Notes: generated from the letters alone by a model not told the origin. Numbered from the stretch's first letter, positions 17,468 to 27,332 are shown. The stretch: DNA of 29,339 bases from Acanthaster planci (GCF_001949145.1 NW_019091855.1:2195-31533); one strand, 5' to 3'. Numbers and translations: made by a program.

Positions 17468-17472
17468 GATGC
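17468..17472. repeat. Target-site duplication of element A, right copy (GATGC)
   Basis: GATGC follows the right terminus ACTACT directly and equals the left copy at 4617-4621. Host sequence resumes with ATGCATTG. Confidence 0.75.
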
Positions 17473-18074
17473 ATGCATTGTGTACATGCAAATTTGTGCA
17501 TATGCAAACTGTTCGTCTGCAGCAGTTGATCAAGCTGTGACTGCACTGCTCATTTACCAAATGCCTGTGATGTGGTGGCTGCTGTGCTGGCCGATCATGC
17601 CCCGTGGTTTCGCCGTGAGTCGCGCTCACTTGCACGGTACAATAGCGCTTGCTGTGAGTAAATCACTGTTTTGCAGACAATTTGAATGTACACATCACTT
17701 CTGCTACCCGCGCGGCTAATTGTAATGTTTTATCAGAGTCATATCATATTTTCTCAACCCCCTCCCCCAAAAAAGTCCTAAATGCAATTTAAATTGGAGG
17801 AAGATCATGCCTGGTTATTGACAATAAACTATTGTACACGTGCAAAGCTTGGATTTGATTCATAGGACTCGGAAAAGTTAAGACTTTCGAAGACTCGGAC
17901 TTGACTGGGATTCGAACTGAATGGATTTGGACTCTGATGCAAGGACTCTGACTCGGATGCGTTGGACTCGTATACAGCACTGACCAGTACACATGTATTC
18001 TGATCAGCAGTAATGTCCCTCTTTACACTCTTTCAACATTCCAAATTTAATATTCTGAATTCCACAACTCTTAC
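17473..18074. other. Host non-coding DNA with a degenerate GGACTC-type repeat
   Basis: No gene is apparent. Around 17860-17975 the motif GGACTCGGA/GGACTCTGA recurs imperfectly about eight times (for example ACTCGGACTTGACT, TTGGACTCTGATGC, GACTCTGACTCGGATGC), a degenerate minisatellite. Short frames in 17480-17720 show no splice signals or family motifs I can support. Confidence 0.5.
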
Positions 18075-18425
18075 CTCGGACTTGAAGTGTTACGGCAATG
18101 TCTATGTCTGCAGCGTTTGACCCATCTTGTCTATTGGTGGCAGCGCATACTATCTGGGACACAGCCGGGTTCTTCGGTATGTCTACGATAACTGTATTGT
18201 AGCTATCGGTCAGATTGTTATTCCCGGTATTGGGAGTATTCGTCTGATTTCCAAGAGGTTGGTCTGAACTGCCACCGGCAGGGATGGTCCAGGTTAAGGT
18301 CGCTGCTGGCTTGACAGCAGGTGTGTTGCAGGTAAATTGATGATTCTCTCCAGCCACAATAGGGATGGAAGTGCTGCTGCTGTGTGATGTACTGTCGTAA
18401 ACAACTGCAATGGAACTGGGTGGCA
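18075..18425 (-). CDS. Internal exon encoding an Ig-like domain of a host gene
   Basis: The 351-nt exon is flanked on the minus strand by a pyrimidine-rich acceptor ending CGTAG (18426-18430) and a consensus donor GTAAGAG (18068-18074). It starts and ends in phase 1, the classical 1-1 phase of Ig-domain exons. The 117-residue product has the Ig framework: PPSSIAVVY, the first Cys in NHQFTCNTP, the core Trp in LTWTIP, and the second Cys in QIVCAATN, then a closing strand ending TLQVRG. It resembles C2/I-type domains of cell-surface receptors such as nephrin- or hemicentin-like proteins. The rest of the gene lies elsewhere; elements A and B would sit in its introns or flanks. Confidence 0.8.
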
Positions 18426-19790
18426 CTACGAAACAATAATACATTAGCAACGTCAAGTGCATGCATAACATCTACAGTCTGATAGTGCTGCAACTTAAAA
18501 CTGCATTTGAACATGACAGCATTCGTGTTGCAAAAAATTCACATACAGGTAAAAAACAGTAAATGCAGTATTCTCTTTAAGTCTATTCAATTTTTTGGCA
18601 GATCTGTGTATAGTATGGTTTCATGCAGGCATTTTCTTTTTTTGCTATAGAATATTAAGGCCATGTAAATGTAAATACATGTAGCACAGTACATGATTTG
18701 TATATCAAAAGAAGCGTTTTCCATTTTATTAAGCTTTATTTGAAACAAGAAACAGGTAATTATTCGCTACATGCGGTAGACCCCCACCACACATATGTGT
18801 GGGGCAGGGGGTCTTCAGCACTCATCTTACTCGCGGAGCTACATGTTCATGTATGTGTGTACCTACAGCGTATGCAGAGTAGCTCCAAAAAATTCATGAA
18901 GGAGGTGGGTGCAACATGCTACTCCGTGTTGTAGGATATGGTTGAGTAAGGTTAACATATACTGGTCATTATGAATATGCATCAATAATCATATGTAAGG
19001 TACATGTACATATAATGTGGGTATTCATCTATACGTGTACATGTACATGGGCCTAACCGTGTATTCTGTCAAGTGAAAATGCTGAGGGCTGCGTAAACAC
19101 ATATTTTAGTCTTGATGAGCTGTTCTTCCAGAAGGGTCCTCAGAAGGGACAATGTCCCGAAGGGTTCATAATAAGGGAAAGTGAAAGTTTCCTAAGACGG
19201 AGATCCCAGTAGTTGACAATCTTACAAGTACATACAGCGTATGTACATGTCGGAGGCTGTGTGACCCAGGGCATACATGTGCATACATGTAGCTATTAGA
19301 GATTGGTGAGCTGCCAGGAAAACACATGTGACTGCAATGGCTGATTGGCAGTTTTTCACTGTGTCCAGTATTCATATATTCAGGTATAATTGGCCTGGTA
19401 GAATTTTGTTTGCCTCCCAGCACCCTGAATTTGGCACGGGCTGTCGGGTGAATGATACATGTATGAACATTATTATTATTACAAAATCTCAGAAAATCCT
19501 CCCAAAAATTCATTACTCCCACCCCTACCTCCTCAAAACGTGAAAAAATGGGATGTGCATTGAAAACAGGTCATTTAGTACTTCAGGAAGAAAAATGTGA
19601 ACACAGGCAAAAATAAAATATCATCGAGACTTGTTGAAATCAACATTTGTAAATCAGAATATTTGGAGTTTGATTTAAATGTATTAATTCATTTTTAAAC
19701 AATTTTATTTAGGGTAACCCATCCAGCAGAAGCTGGTCCTTCGGGGCCATCGTTAAAAAGAAAAAGAAATACACAAGATCGTATTATGTG
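18426..19790. other. Host non-coding DNA rich in inverted repeats and TACATGTA motifs
   Basis: No exon is convincing. Notable are a 37-bp inverted repeat at 18778-18814 (AGACCCCC...GGGGGTCT around ACACATATGTGT), a second pair at 18835-18842/18879-18886 (GGAGCTAC/GTAGCTCC), and several TACATGTA clusters (18675-18690, 19000-19048, 19220-19290). The short frames here lack splice signals. Confidence 0.5.
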
Positions 19791-19871
<81 letters not shown>

Positions 19872-19872
19872 C
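19791..19872. repeat. (TA)n microsatellite
   Basis: An uninterrupted TA dinucleotide run of about 75 bp starts after GTGTATG and ends at ACAGTTATAAG; a short decayed extension (TTATATATAAGTTATATATAAG) follows to about 19905. Confidence 0.95.
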
Positions 19873-20051
19873 AGTTATAAGTTATATATATAAGTTATAT
19901 ATAAGTTTTAACAGAGGGCAGATAAGTATAGGTACAGGGGAAAAGACAATCATGAGCGTCCCCCTACCCCCTTGCATTGATATTAACCTCAAAAAATACA
20001 AGGTTAATACAAATACGTCAAACTCAAATCCTATTCTCTCTTATTCTTTAG

Positions 20052-20094
20052 CTGTGATGTCGTCACTGGAAGGAGACGATCTACACAGTGAATG
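20052..20094 (+). CDS. Candidate 43-nt host exon with start codon
   Basis: A textbook pyrimidine-rich acceptor (TCTCTCTTATTCTTTAG) precedes and a consensus donor (GTGAGT) follows this stretch. It contains an ATG at 20057 that reads MSSLEGDDLHSE up to the donor, ending two bases into the next codon. An acidic N-terminus in a short second exon after a 5' UTR exon would be ordinary for an animal gene. No downstream coding exon is visible before element B, so the next one would lie beyond the window. Confidence 0.4.
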
Positions 20095-20818
20095 GTGAGT
20101 GGTCTGAATTTTTAGCCCTATGGGAATTCAAAATAAATATTCATGAGCCTAATCTCAAGCTGTACCCTTTTTACTTGCAAGTCCGATTTAACCCCCCTAA
20201 AAAAAATCTTTGTGTATTTTTCATTGCAGAAAAACTCGGATTTGGTCAATTGTGGATATTTTCTATCTAGGTCAATAGTTACGGCGCTGGTTCCACTGAG
20301 GTTTCACAGCAGTACTATCGGCAATACCACGTCATATGGGCTGTACGTGTATACATCGTACATGTACATGCACTTTCGAATAGCCATAACTTTGGCTTGA
20401 AATCCGTCTCATGCTTACTCCCATTACCATGCTGCATGGATCAACCTGACTTCAGGCTGGAAAAAACATTGGTGAGATTGACGAATGATTAAAAAAAAAG
20501 GCTGAAAAAAGGCATTGAGAAACTGAACTGCGAAATATCCTATACATTGTTCACAGCCAGTGAGGGAAAACAAAAAGCTGAAATCAGCTGTAAAGCTGAG
20601 AAATATCACCCCTAAAAAAGTCTGTGTGCCCATGTGATCACAAACTGCATTTTGATTGGACAAGATGGCTGGGCTAAGTACAGCTACCAAAGTACACATA
20701 CACTATGATGACAACGCTTGAGGTACAGACCTGCGTGGCACAGTGAGTCAAACAAGCTGTGAAGTGATTTGCACAGTAATGGTAGTATATATTTTGTGTG
20801 AAAACAAAATGATGCTTG
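20095..20818. other. Host non-coding DNA before element B
   Basis: No gene seen. Short frames without motifs; AT-rich with one TACATGTACATG cluster near 20350-20370. If the candidate exon at 20052 is real this is intron sequence. Confidence 0.45.
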
Positions 20819-21240
20819 AGTAGTGGGAATTAGCCGGTTAAAACCCACTTACCTTTTCCACCCAGTTTCCTCATTACCCCTGGGTAGTACATCGACTCAA
20901 AAAATCAGGGGAATTCCCTAAAAACCTGAAATTCCAGATTTTAACCATTTTCCCTGGGTACCTCATCGACCCCCAAAAATCAGCTTTAAAAATACGAGGT
21001 AAATATACCCCTTCTGAGCCAAAATCCCCTTTCACCCACTCGCGCCGGGGATTCCCACTTCACTCACCTTGAACTCTTGACCCCGGCGCACTTTTTTGTC
21101 AACAACTCGCGACTCGACGCCAACTCCCCTTTCACCCACTCGCGCAGGGGATTCCCAGTTACCTTTTGTCCCCGGCGCACTTTTCCTGTCAACAACTCGT
21201 GACCAGCACCGATCGCACAAACAATCACTCTACATATAAA
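20819..21240 (+). repeat. Presumed left TIR of element B with internal direct repeats
   Basis: Two direct-repeat families are visible. CCCTGGGTA...CATCGAC...AAAAATCAG occurs near 20878 and 20952. A longer unit, TCCCCTTTCACCCACTCGCG through CCCCGGCGCACTTTT and TGTCAACAACTCG, occurs at 21025-21112 and 21125-21202. The C-rich composition resembles element A's TIR. Its status as a TIR cannot be shown without the right end. Confidence 0.55.
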
Positions 21241-21247
21241 TAGAGAC

Positions 21248-24020
21248 ATGAGCAACCACCAACACCGACCTCTACTATCAACCTTTAATCGATTTAGGCA
21301 TTTTTAGAAGATTTTGTCAAGCGGTATAACATCCCATTACTGGCACCCAAGCGTAAATCTCACATCAAACCCGAGCTCATGGAAGCCATACGGGCAGATC
21401 AAAAACAATTTAAGTACCTCCAGCGCCAGTCATATCGGCAGCTGTTGAAAACGGTGCAAAAATATAATATTCCTTTTGCAAACAAAGACAGGTATGTTAA
21501 ACAGGACTTTATTGAAGCGATTAAAGCTTACATTCAGCCCGAGGAAATTGCGGAAGTCGACATTAGAAACGTCAGGCGTTTTAAAGGTAATTACCGCAAT
21601 TGGGAATTGATACCCCGTTTCTTTGAATACGACTTTGTGCACTTTTTTTATTTTTACAAAACTTTTATCGAGAAGAAAGCGTTAGAGGAGTTAAAGGAAG
21701 TGGGTTCCTACAAATTGCAAACGGCTCTAAAATTGCAGTTTAGATTGGAAAAAAACCGAAAAAATGAATTTGGCGTATTTCCCTTTCCAAGCGAAAATAA
21801 TTTAGTTGCAACCAAACCTGACGTGAAAAATGCATTCGCTGAACAGAGGGAAAAACGGATAGAGGACGTGGAGGCTCATACACAAAAAAGTTCGGGTTGG
21901 ATCTTTGATAAAGTAAAAGCTTTTTACATCCACGTGGTTAAATACAACCCGGTGGGCGCGACTTGCATCCCGCTACCAAAGTATTTGAGGGACAAAAAGG
22001 CAATCATAAACGTCCAAAACAAAAATGACCAGGTATGCATCAGATGGGCACTGAGAGCAGCTTTAAAGTTATATTCTGACAAAGTAAAAAGTCAGTTAGA
22101 AACAAATTCAAATTACAAAATACGTGACGAGCGAACATCGACTTACACAGAAGCAGACGGTCTAAATTTTACAAACATAAGCTTTCCAACACCCATATCT
22201 CAGATCCCGCGTATCGAATCGCAAAATAATTTGGCAATCAATGTGTTTGGGTTACGACAAAAAGACGGTCTTTACATTCTTTATAAAAGCAAAAAAACGT
22301 CTGAACCTAAACAAATTTTAAAATTAAATTTACTTTATTTTACCCGAGGTGAAAAGAGTCACTACTGCTGGATCAAAAACTTTCCTCGGTTGACAGGTGA
22401 TATCGATCATCGCCAGCATAAGAAACACTGGTGCTTCAAATGCTTGTCACATTTTCAAGAGGCAGAAAAACTTGCTCGGCACAAAGAAGATTGTAACGGA
22501 ATTGACACACCGGCTTCTAAAGTAGAATTACCCGCCAAAGGCGAAAACATTCTCAAGTTTAAAAATTATAAAAACAAACAAGCCGCCCCTTTTGTCATTT
22601 ACGCTGATTTTGAGTCTGTTTTAGAAAAAATACCGCTGACAGATACAAACACGGTCAAAACACAAATTCATAAGCCTTGTGGATACTCGTACGACTACGA
22701 CCCGAATCAACCGGAGTCTCATATTATATACCTGGACGCCAATAATTTATACGGCTGGGCCATGAGTCAGTATCTACCCGTGGGTGAGTTTCAGTGGCTA
22801 AAAACCTTAGACCAGTTTACTACCGAGTTTATTTTCAAGATACGAGCCGAAGACACGCGCGGTTACATGTTTGGAGTGACTTTAGACTATCCGCAACACT
22901 TACACGACAAACACAACGACTCCCCGCGTGCTCCCGAAAATAAGTCGATTCCCAATGAATGGTTTTCAGGCTACCAACAAAATTTAATTAGCAACGGAGA
23001 AAAAGTAACCTCGGTAGACAAACTCGTGGTCACTTTGGGTACCAAACGAAAATATGTGGTTCACTACCGAACTTTACAGAAATATTTAGAACTAGGATTA
23101 GATTAAAAGAGGTACACCGTGTCATGTCGTTTAAACAGTGGCCTTGGATGAAAAGCTACATCAATAAAAAATACCGAATTGCGCAAATTGGCCAGATTGA
23201 TTTTGAGAAGGATTTCTTCAAATTGATGAATAATTCTGTTTTTGGCAAGACGATGGAAAATGTCAGATATCGTATTGACGGTCATTTATTGAGAGACTTA
23301 CAAGACGCTGAGAAATATAAAAATTTAACCAAAATGCAAATCAACGGTACCGTTTAAAGAGTGCAATCTTTCATTTGTGGAAATGTATCGCATAAATACC
23401 AAGCTAAATAAGCCGATGTATTGCGGAGTAAGCGTGCTCGACTTATCTAAAACTTTAATGTACGATTTCTACTACAACAAACTAAAATCAACTTTTGGGG
23501 AAAAAGTAATTTTACTTTACACGGACACTGATTCTCTATTAGTCCAGATTCAAACTGACGATTTAAACGGCTACCTAAACGAAAAGCGCAATTTGTTTGA
23601 CTTTGTTTGACCTGCCCGATCATCGACTTTATGATTCAAAAAATAAAAAAGTCATCGGTAAAATGAAAGACGAATTTGGTCATCAAACAATTTCAGAGGT
23701 CGTTTGCATACGCCCAAAAATGTATTCGATCTTAACTACCGATCAAAATTTAAAGAAGGCGAAAGGGGTCACAAAAGTAGTAACCCAAAAGAACCTAACC
23801 CACGAGATGTACAAAGGTTGCCTATTTGACCGGGTTTCCCATTTCAATAAACAGCAGCTATTTAGATCAGATAAACATCAGATATTCACCGTGTCACAAA
23901 ACAAGCTAAGCGTCTCGCCTTTGGACACAAAGCGTTATATTTTGCCGAATGGAATCGATACGTTAGCCCACGGGCATATATTACCCAGGCGGTAATTCAG
24001 TATCCTCGGTAACGACCTGA
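21248..24020 (+). pseudogene. polB: Protein-primed family B DNA polymerase (element B copy)
   Basis: The likely start is the ATG at 21248 (MSNHQHRPLLSTFNRFRHF), aligned with element A's N-terminus; a lost T near 21303 shifts the frame, and the main frame then runs to 23106. It contains FPSENN, the NVQNKND block, DGLNFTNISFPTP, a Cys/His cluster (HWCFKCLSHFQEAEKLARHK), the Exo I motif YADFES at about 22600, and motif A YLDANNLYGWAMSQYLP near 22728. A large internal deletion joins CGYSYD directly to YDPNQPESH, removing Exo II/III and the TPR1 region. Later frames carry motif B (NNSVFGKTMEN, ~23230), motif C (YTDTDSLL, ~23518) and ICIRPKMYSI-like sequence (~23705). The original stop appears to be TGA at 24018-24020; the present frame stops at 23995. 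All three polymerase motifs survive but not in one frame. Confidence 0.92.
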
Positions 24021-24765
24021 AGTTCCTTTTTGTCGAAACTCCTGTTTGGCCCGTTTACAAGATAATATAAAGTGGGGCCCCTTTTAACTCTTTTGACTGG
24101 TGCACTTTTCCACTTGATAGACGTCCACTGACCAGATCTGTCGCCCTTCTGACGGTGCCGCCCTCTTGCTCGCCCGGTTAATATAGACGTTCTACCCATT
24201 CCACGCTACGAACACCTACGTTTAACATTTCTTGAGCGTATTGATGACCGAATAAACGCTCGGCTAAAGTGCTGTTAAACCTTTCCACGATTCCTTGAGA
24301 TTGATGTAACCCAGGTTCCCCAACTTGAGTTTCTACCCCGTGTTTTGCCATTAACTTTTTAAACTTGCCTTTAAATTCACATCCGAAGTCTACCATTATG
24401 AATTTGGGCCAGGCCAGAGCTGATCGCTCGTAAATTGTCTTGCTAGCTTCGCCTACTTGCTTCTTAAACCGGGAACCGACGTCTACCTCCGTCAAAGCGT
24501 ATTTAAACGTTTCTCTTTTAACGCAGTCCCAGGGTAAGTACAAAACGTCCATTTGATGCGCGTAATTAGGTTCTGATTGCAGCATTGTAGGTCTGGGTAC
24601 GTAATTTGGTTTTGGTAAATATATTTGCCCAATGGCCTGCTTTTTTAGCCAGTTCCTAATAACTGATTTGGCCGCACTGGTCTTTTCGTGTAGATGATCT
24701 ACCGTGCTTTCTCCTCGCCAGTAGCCCTGTGGACTATAAAACAACTTTGAAAATTTTGGTTCCAT
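23981..24765 (-). pseudogene. Retroviral-type integrase (element B copy), internal deletion
   Basis: The ATG at 24765 opens 195 codons: an N-terminal helical region (YWRGESTVDHLHEKTSAAKS), then a DDE core with Asp73 in HQMDVLYLP, Asp126 in FIMVDFGCEF and Glu161 in QGIVERFN, giving a D-D-35-E arrangement, then LAERLFGHQYAQEML. The frame stops at 24178. A second frame (24199-23981) holds the C-terminal SH3/chromo-like arm (PTLYYLVNGPNRSF, ELQVVTEDTELPPG). Compared with element A, about 40-50 residues between them (the AIKLDRVKQ region) are deleted. The integrase would insert the linear element. It converges on polB and overlaps it. Confidence 0.9.
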
Positions 24766-24777
24766 TTTAAAATAAAA

Positions 24778-25022
24778 TTACGCAAATCGATAAGCTAAGA
24801 AACCGACCAAAGCAGTTCCACCTAAAATCCAAACAAACTCGCGAATCTTTTGATCTTCGAAAGGCTCGTAGAATTCAGACAACTTAGATTCTGGCGGCAA
24901 CGGCGTAATATTTTACCGTTCAATTCTGAATAAGCTCGTAAAGCTTCGTCCACGTTTACAAATGTCGCATTCGCAAACGCATTCACTATAGCTCCTCCAA
25001 CCATCATTAAAGCACTAGCCAT
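24778..25022 (-). pseudogene. Small membrane-associated protein (element B copy), internally deleted
   Basis: From the ATG at 25022: SALMMVGGAIVNA, then directly FVNVDEALRAYSELNGKI, then after a one-base shift SKLSEFYEPFEDQKI and a C-terminal membrane helix (FVWILGGTALVGFLAYRFA) to a stop at 24778. Compared with element A (13466), the charged helical middle is missing here, while the C-terminal helix missing there is present. The stop lies 12 bp before the integrase start, so the two were probably co-expressed. Confidence 0.65.
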
Positions 25023-25047
25023 TTAAAAAAAAGTTAAATTTAATTAA
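25023..25047. promoter_or_regulatory. 25-bp divergent intergenic gap
   Basis: The membrane protein (minus, start 25022) and the small ORF (plus, start 25048) diverge from 25 bp of almost pure A/T. Any promoter for either must overlap the other's coding region or this gap. Inference from arrangement only. Confidence 0.35.
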
Positions 25048-25230
25048 ATGAATAGCGAAATTAAAGATCAATTGTCGGAAATTCAAGCCGACCCAAGCAA
25101 CCTCAAGCAGATGCTGGGTGACATGCGTGCCGATATAGATCACGTCGGTAATATCCAAAGTGAAAAATACGAAGACCTATTGTTTGTAGCGGGTTTAACG
25201 TTAATTGCGTTTTGTTTTTTTTTTGTTTAA
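25048..25230 (+). CDS. Small protein with C-terminal membrane helix (element B)
   Basis: The ATG at 25048 opens 60 codons: a hydrophilic helical N-terminus (NSEIKDQLSEIQADPSNLKQ, MRADIDHVGNIQ) and a C-terminal apolar helix (LLFVAGLTLIAFCFFFV) directly before the stop, a tail-anchored layout. It is unbroken. It lies between the membrane protein and the capsid gene. Element A has hairpins and no counterpart here. Family not recognised. Confidence 0.55.
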   Translation: MNSEIKDQLSEIQADPSNLKQMLGDMRADIDHVGNIQSEKYEDLLFVAGLTLIAFCFFFV

Positions 25231-25298
25231 ATATTTCAGTAGATTAAAAATCATAAAATAAGAATCGTAAATAAGAATCGTATAATATAAAAAGAAAT

Positions 25299-26202
25299 AT
25301 GTCGCATCAATACACCAAAAAACTAAACCCGAGTCGCAGGCTTAAAGTTCCTCGCACGATCAAGGGCGAAAGACGCGAAGTGACCATTACCCATAACCCG
25401 AGTACGATAGCCGCGGGTCACACGTTTAACGTAAACATTTTCCGGCTTTAGTCACGGACGACGTGATTGTACCCGGCACCACCAAACTCGCCTTTAAACT
25501 CGATCTTGACGGAGCCTCGGACGACAATCGCACCGTGTATAACAACGTGACGCGAAACCTGGTTTCGGAAATCAATCTTCAAGGCAATAAAATCGTAAGC
25601 TACCGAGATGAAAACGTGTTTCACAGTTTTAAGGACAACTGGCTACCTCTGTCGCAGGCGAAAAATATGGCGTACTTTGGTTTGGAAAAAGAAAACGTGG
25701 CCAAGATACATCTTTGGAATACGAAGTCGTAACCAATCGAGATCTGGCTCAAACCTTAAAAAACAAAAAACGATGTATTACCTATTTGACCGGATTCACT
25801 CGTGGAAAAAACAAGCGGTAAACAAGTCGGACACGCTGTGGAACATCAGCATCGACCAAACGATCAAGACCTTAAAGGGTGTTTTGATTCTATTTAGAGA
25901 CCCGGCTATCAAAAACCCCCAAGGATTTTATAATCCACATATAACCAAAACGGTCGTCACGGTCGAGGGCAAGCCGAATCAACTTTATTCGCAGGGTCTG
26001 TTTGAATATCAACATTGGAACGAGGTGACAAAGTACTTCGGAGACTCAGATACCGAATCGACGAGAGCGGTAGACCTAAACTTAACCGGAGTAGATATAG
26101 CTGAATATTTAAGAGATAAATACGGCGACGATGTACGTGTTTTTGGTGATGGACGCCCCACTGACTGTTGAAGACGGTAATTTTAAGAGTTTGGTTTATT
26201 AA
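25299..26202 (+). pseudogene. Probable double-jelly-roll major capsid protein (element B copy)
   Basis: The ATG at 25299 begins a basic N-terminus (KKLNPSRRLKVPRTIKG), followed by NPSTIAAGHTFNVNI. After a shift near 25440 come DDVIVPGTTKLAFKLDLDGA, NRTVYNNVTRNLVSEINLQG and FHSFKDNWLPLSQ. An internal deletion near 25715 and another shift lead to MYYLFDRIHSWKKQAVNKSD, IDQTIKTLKGVLILFRDPA, KPNQLYSQGLFEYQ, FGDSDTEST and LNLTGVDIAEYLRDKYG, then in a third frame MDAPLTVEDGNFKSLVY with TAA at 26200-26202. Here the N-terminus is kept that element A lost. Features match a Polinton-type capsid protein: beta-rich, about 450 residues when intact, upstream of the packaging ATPase. Confidence 0.62.
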
Positions 26203-26203
26203 A

Positions 26204-26700
26204 ATGAGTCAGATGTACAAAAATCTCATTGCACTTTAATCGTGTGTAAAACCGGAAGTGGTAAAACTCAGTGGATATTAAATCCTTTAGAGACTGAGTA
26301 TAGGTTGAAATAGAAAGATTGATTGATAGATTGAAATATATCAGCGACTATTTGACGGGGTAAATACGCTTTTTATTGTCGACGATTGCGCAGCCGATCA
26401 ATTCATCAAATATCGCAAAAAATCCAAAGGAAGTAACACGTGCGCTTTGAGTAAGAGGGCTTTTACCGGTTGACACTATAGGCACAGCTGTTGGTTAATA
26501 ACGCAAAAGTACAATTCGGTGCTCAAAGACTTCCGCAAAAATACCGCCTGGACCTGGATTTTTCATTGTAAAGACCGAAATTCGTTTGACCAATGTCTTG
26601 ACGAAAATGATGTAGTACCTGACGAGAAACGAGAGGATATTAAGAAGTATTTATGTGACGTTCGATTCAGCAAGCTGATTTTAAATACGTGAGAAATCGA
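26204..26700 (+). pseudogene. FtsK/HerA-type packaging ATPase (element B copy)
   Basis: The ATG at 26204 lies one base after the capsid stop. After a frameshift the P-loop reads CTLIVCKTGSGKTQW (intact GxGKT), Walker B is LFIVDDCAA near 26368, and the downstream WLITQKYNSVLKDFRKNTAW and KDRNSFDQCLDENDVVPD match the element A copy. A stretch of about 40-50 residues between P-loop and Walker B is missing, and stops/frameshifts occur near 26237, 26310 and 26472. The C-terminal end is near 26690 (SKLILNT). Catalytic motifs are better kept than in A. Confidence 0.85.
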
Positions 26701-26758
26701 TTTTAAATCATGAGAAAAAATGAGAAATAATTTAATCGATCTAACCAAAAAGGTAAAG

Positions 26759-27330
26759 ATGGTTGAAAATAATAATCAAAAGCAATGCGCTAAGTGTAGA
26801 TGCTACGTAGATTTGGCAAATTTTAGACTTCAAAAACAGGTAAAATTAACGCAACCTGTGAAGAGTGCATAGAGAAAGTACGAGTTCATCAAGAATTGAA
26901 TAAATGTCCCCATGGGAGACAAAAATCACGGTGTGTTGATTGTGGCGGGTCTTATATTTGCGAACATGGAAGACGGAATTTCAATATGCCCTCATAAAAA
27001 ACAAAGAGTCTCTTGTAAAATCTGTACCGACCCCGTTGAAGTAGCGATTCGAGGTTGGATCTACAACGCTCGCCAATCGGATAAAAAGCACAATCGGTAT
27101 GACCCTAACAATTTTATCGACACTGATTTCTGCCGAGGTTTAATCGAAGATTACCCACTTTGCCCCTATGAGGATTGCCAGGTCCAGTTGCAATTCTCAG
27201 AACGTAAAGACGATTTAGGTACCATCGAACGAATAGATAATTCAATAGGTCACGTTAAGTCTTGACCTTATATAAGATCGAGTACCTATGCTTCAAACAA
27301 AATGTCAACAAATTTAAAATGTATATTATA
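26759..27330 (+). pseudogene. Zinc-repeat HNH-type endonuclease-like protein (element B only)
   Basis: From the ATG at 26759, a Cys4 module (CAKCRCYVDLANF, later CEEC in another frame) is followed by repeats of the form C-x-H-x3-R-x2-C-x2-C: CPHGRQKSRCVDCGG near 26906, CEHGRRNF near 26960 (second half lost), and CPHKKQRVSCKIC near 26990. A C-terminal domain follows (VAIRGWIYNARQSDKKHNRY, LCPYEDCQ, GTIERIDNSIGHVKS), which resembles the HNH/treble-clef nucleases with TIERIDNS-G-H found in large DNA viruses. The final C-x2-C half is degenerate after a stop at 27265. Frameshifts near 26830 and 26975. Probable DNA endonuclease, perhaps homing or nicking; element A has no copy. Confidence 0.65.
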
Positions 27331-27332
27331 AA

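Noticed and set aside
17099-17487. Overlapping frames on both strands inside the right TIR, and 4664-4915 in the left TIR
   Set aside because: They arise from the repeated C/G-rich TIR units; frames are not conserved between the two TIR copies.
19698-19760. tRNA- or hairpin-like stretch around CCAGCAGAAGCTGG
   Set aside because: No cloverleaf, no A/B box pair in the right spacing; only a short local stem.
21032-21255. Two minus-strand frames in the element B terminus
   Set aside because: They follow the direct repeats (VDRK/VDKK units) and have no counterpart in element A; read as repeat artefacts.
24622-25290. Possible CRISPR-like or tandem array from repeated AATAAGAATCGTA near 25258-25282
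   Set aside because: Only two copies, no spacers of regular size; an animal-genome setting makes CRISPR implausible.
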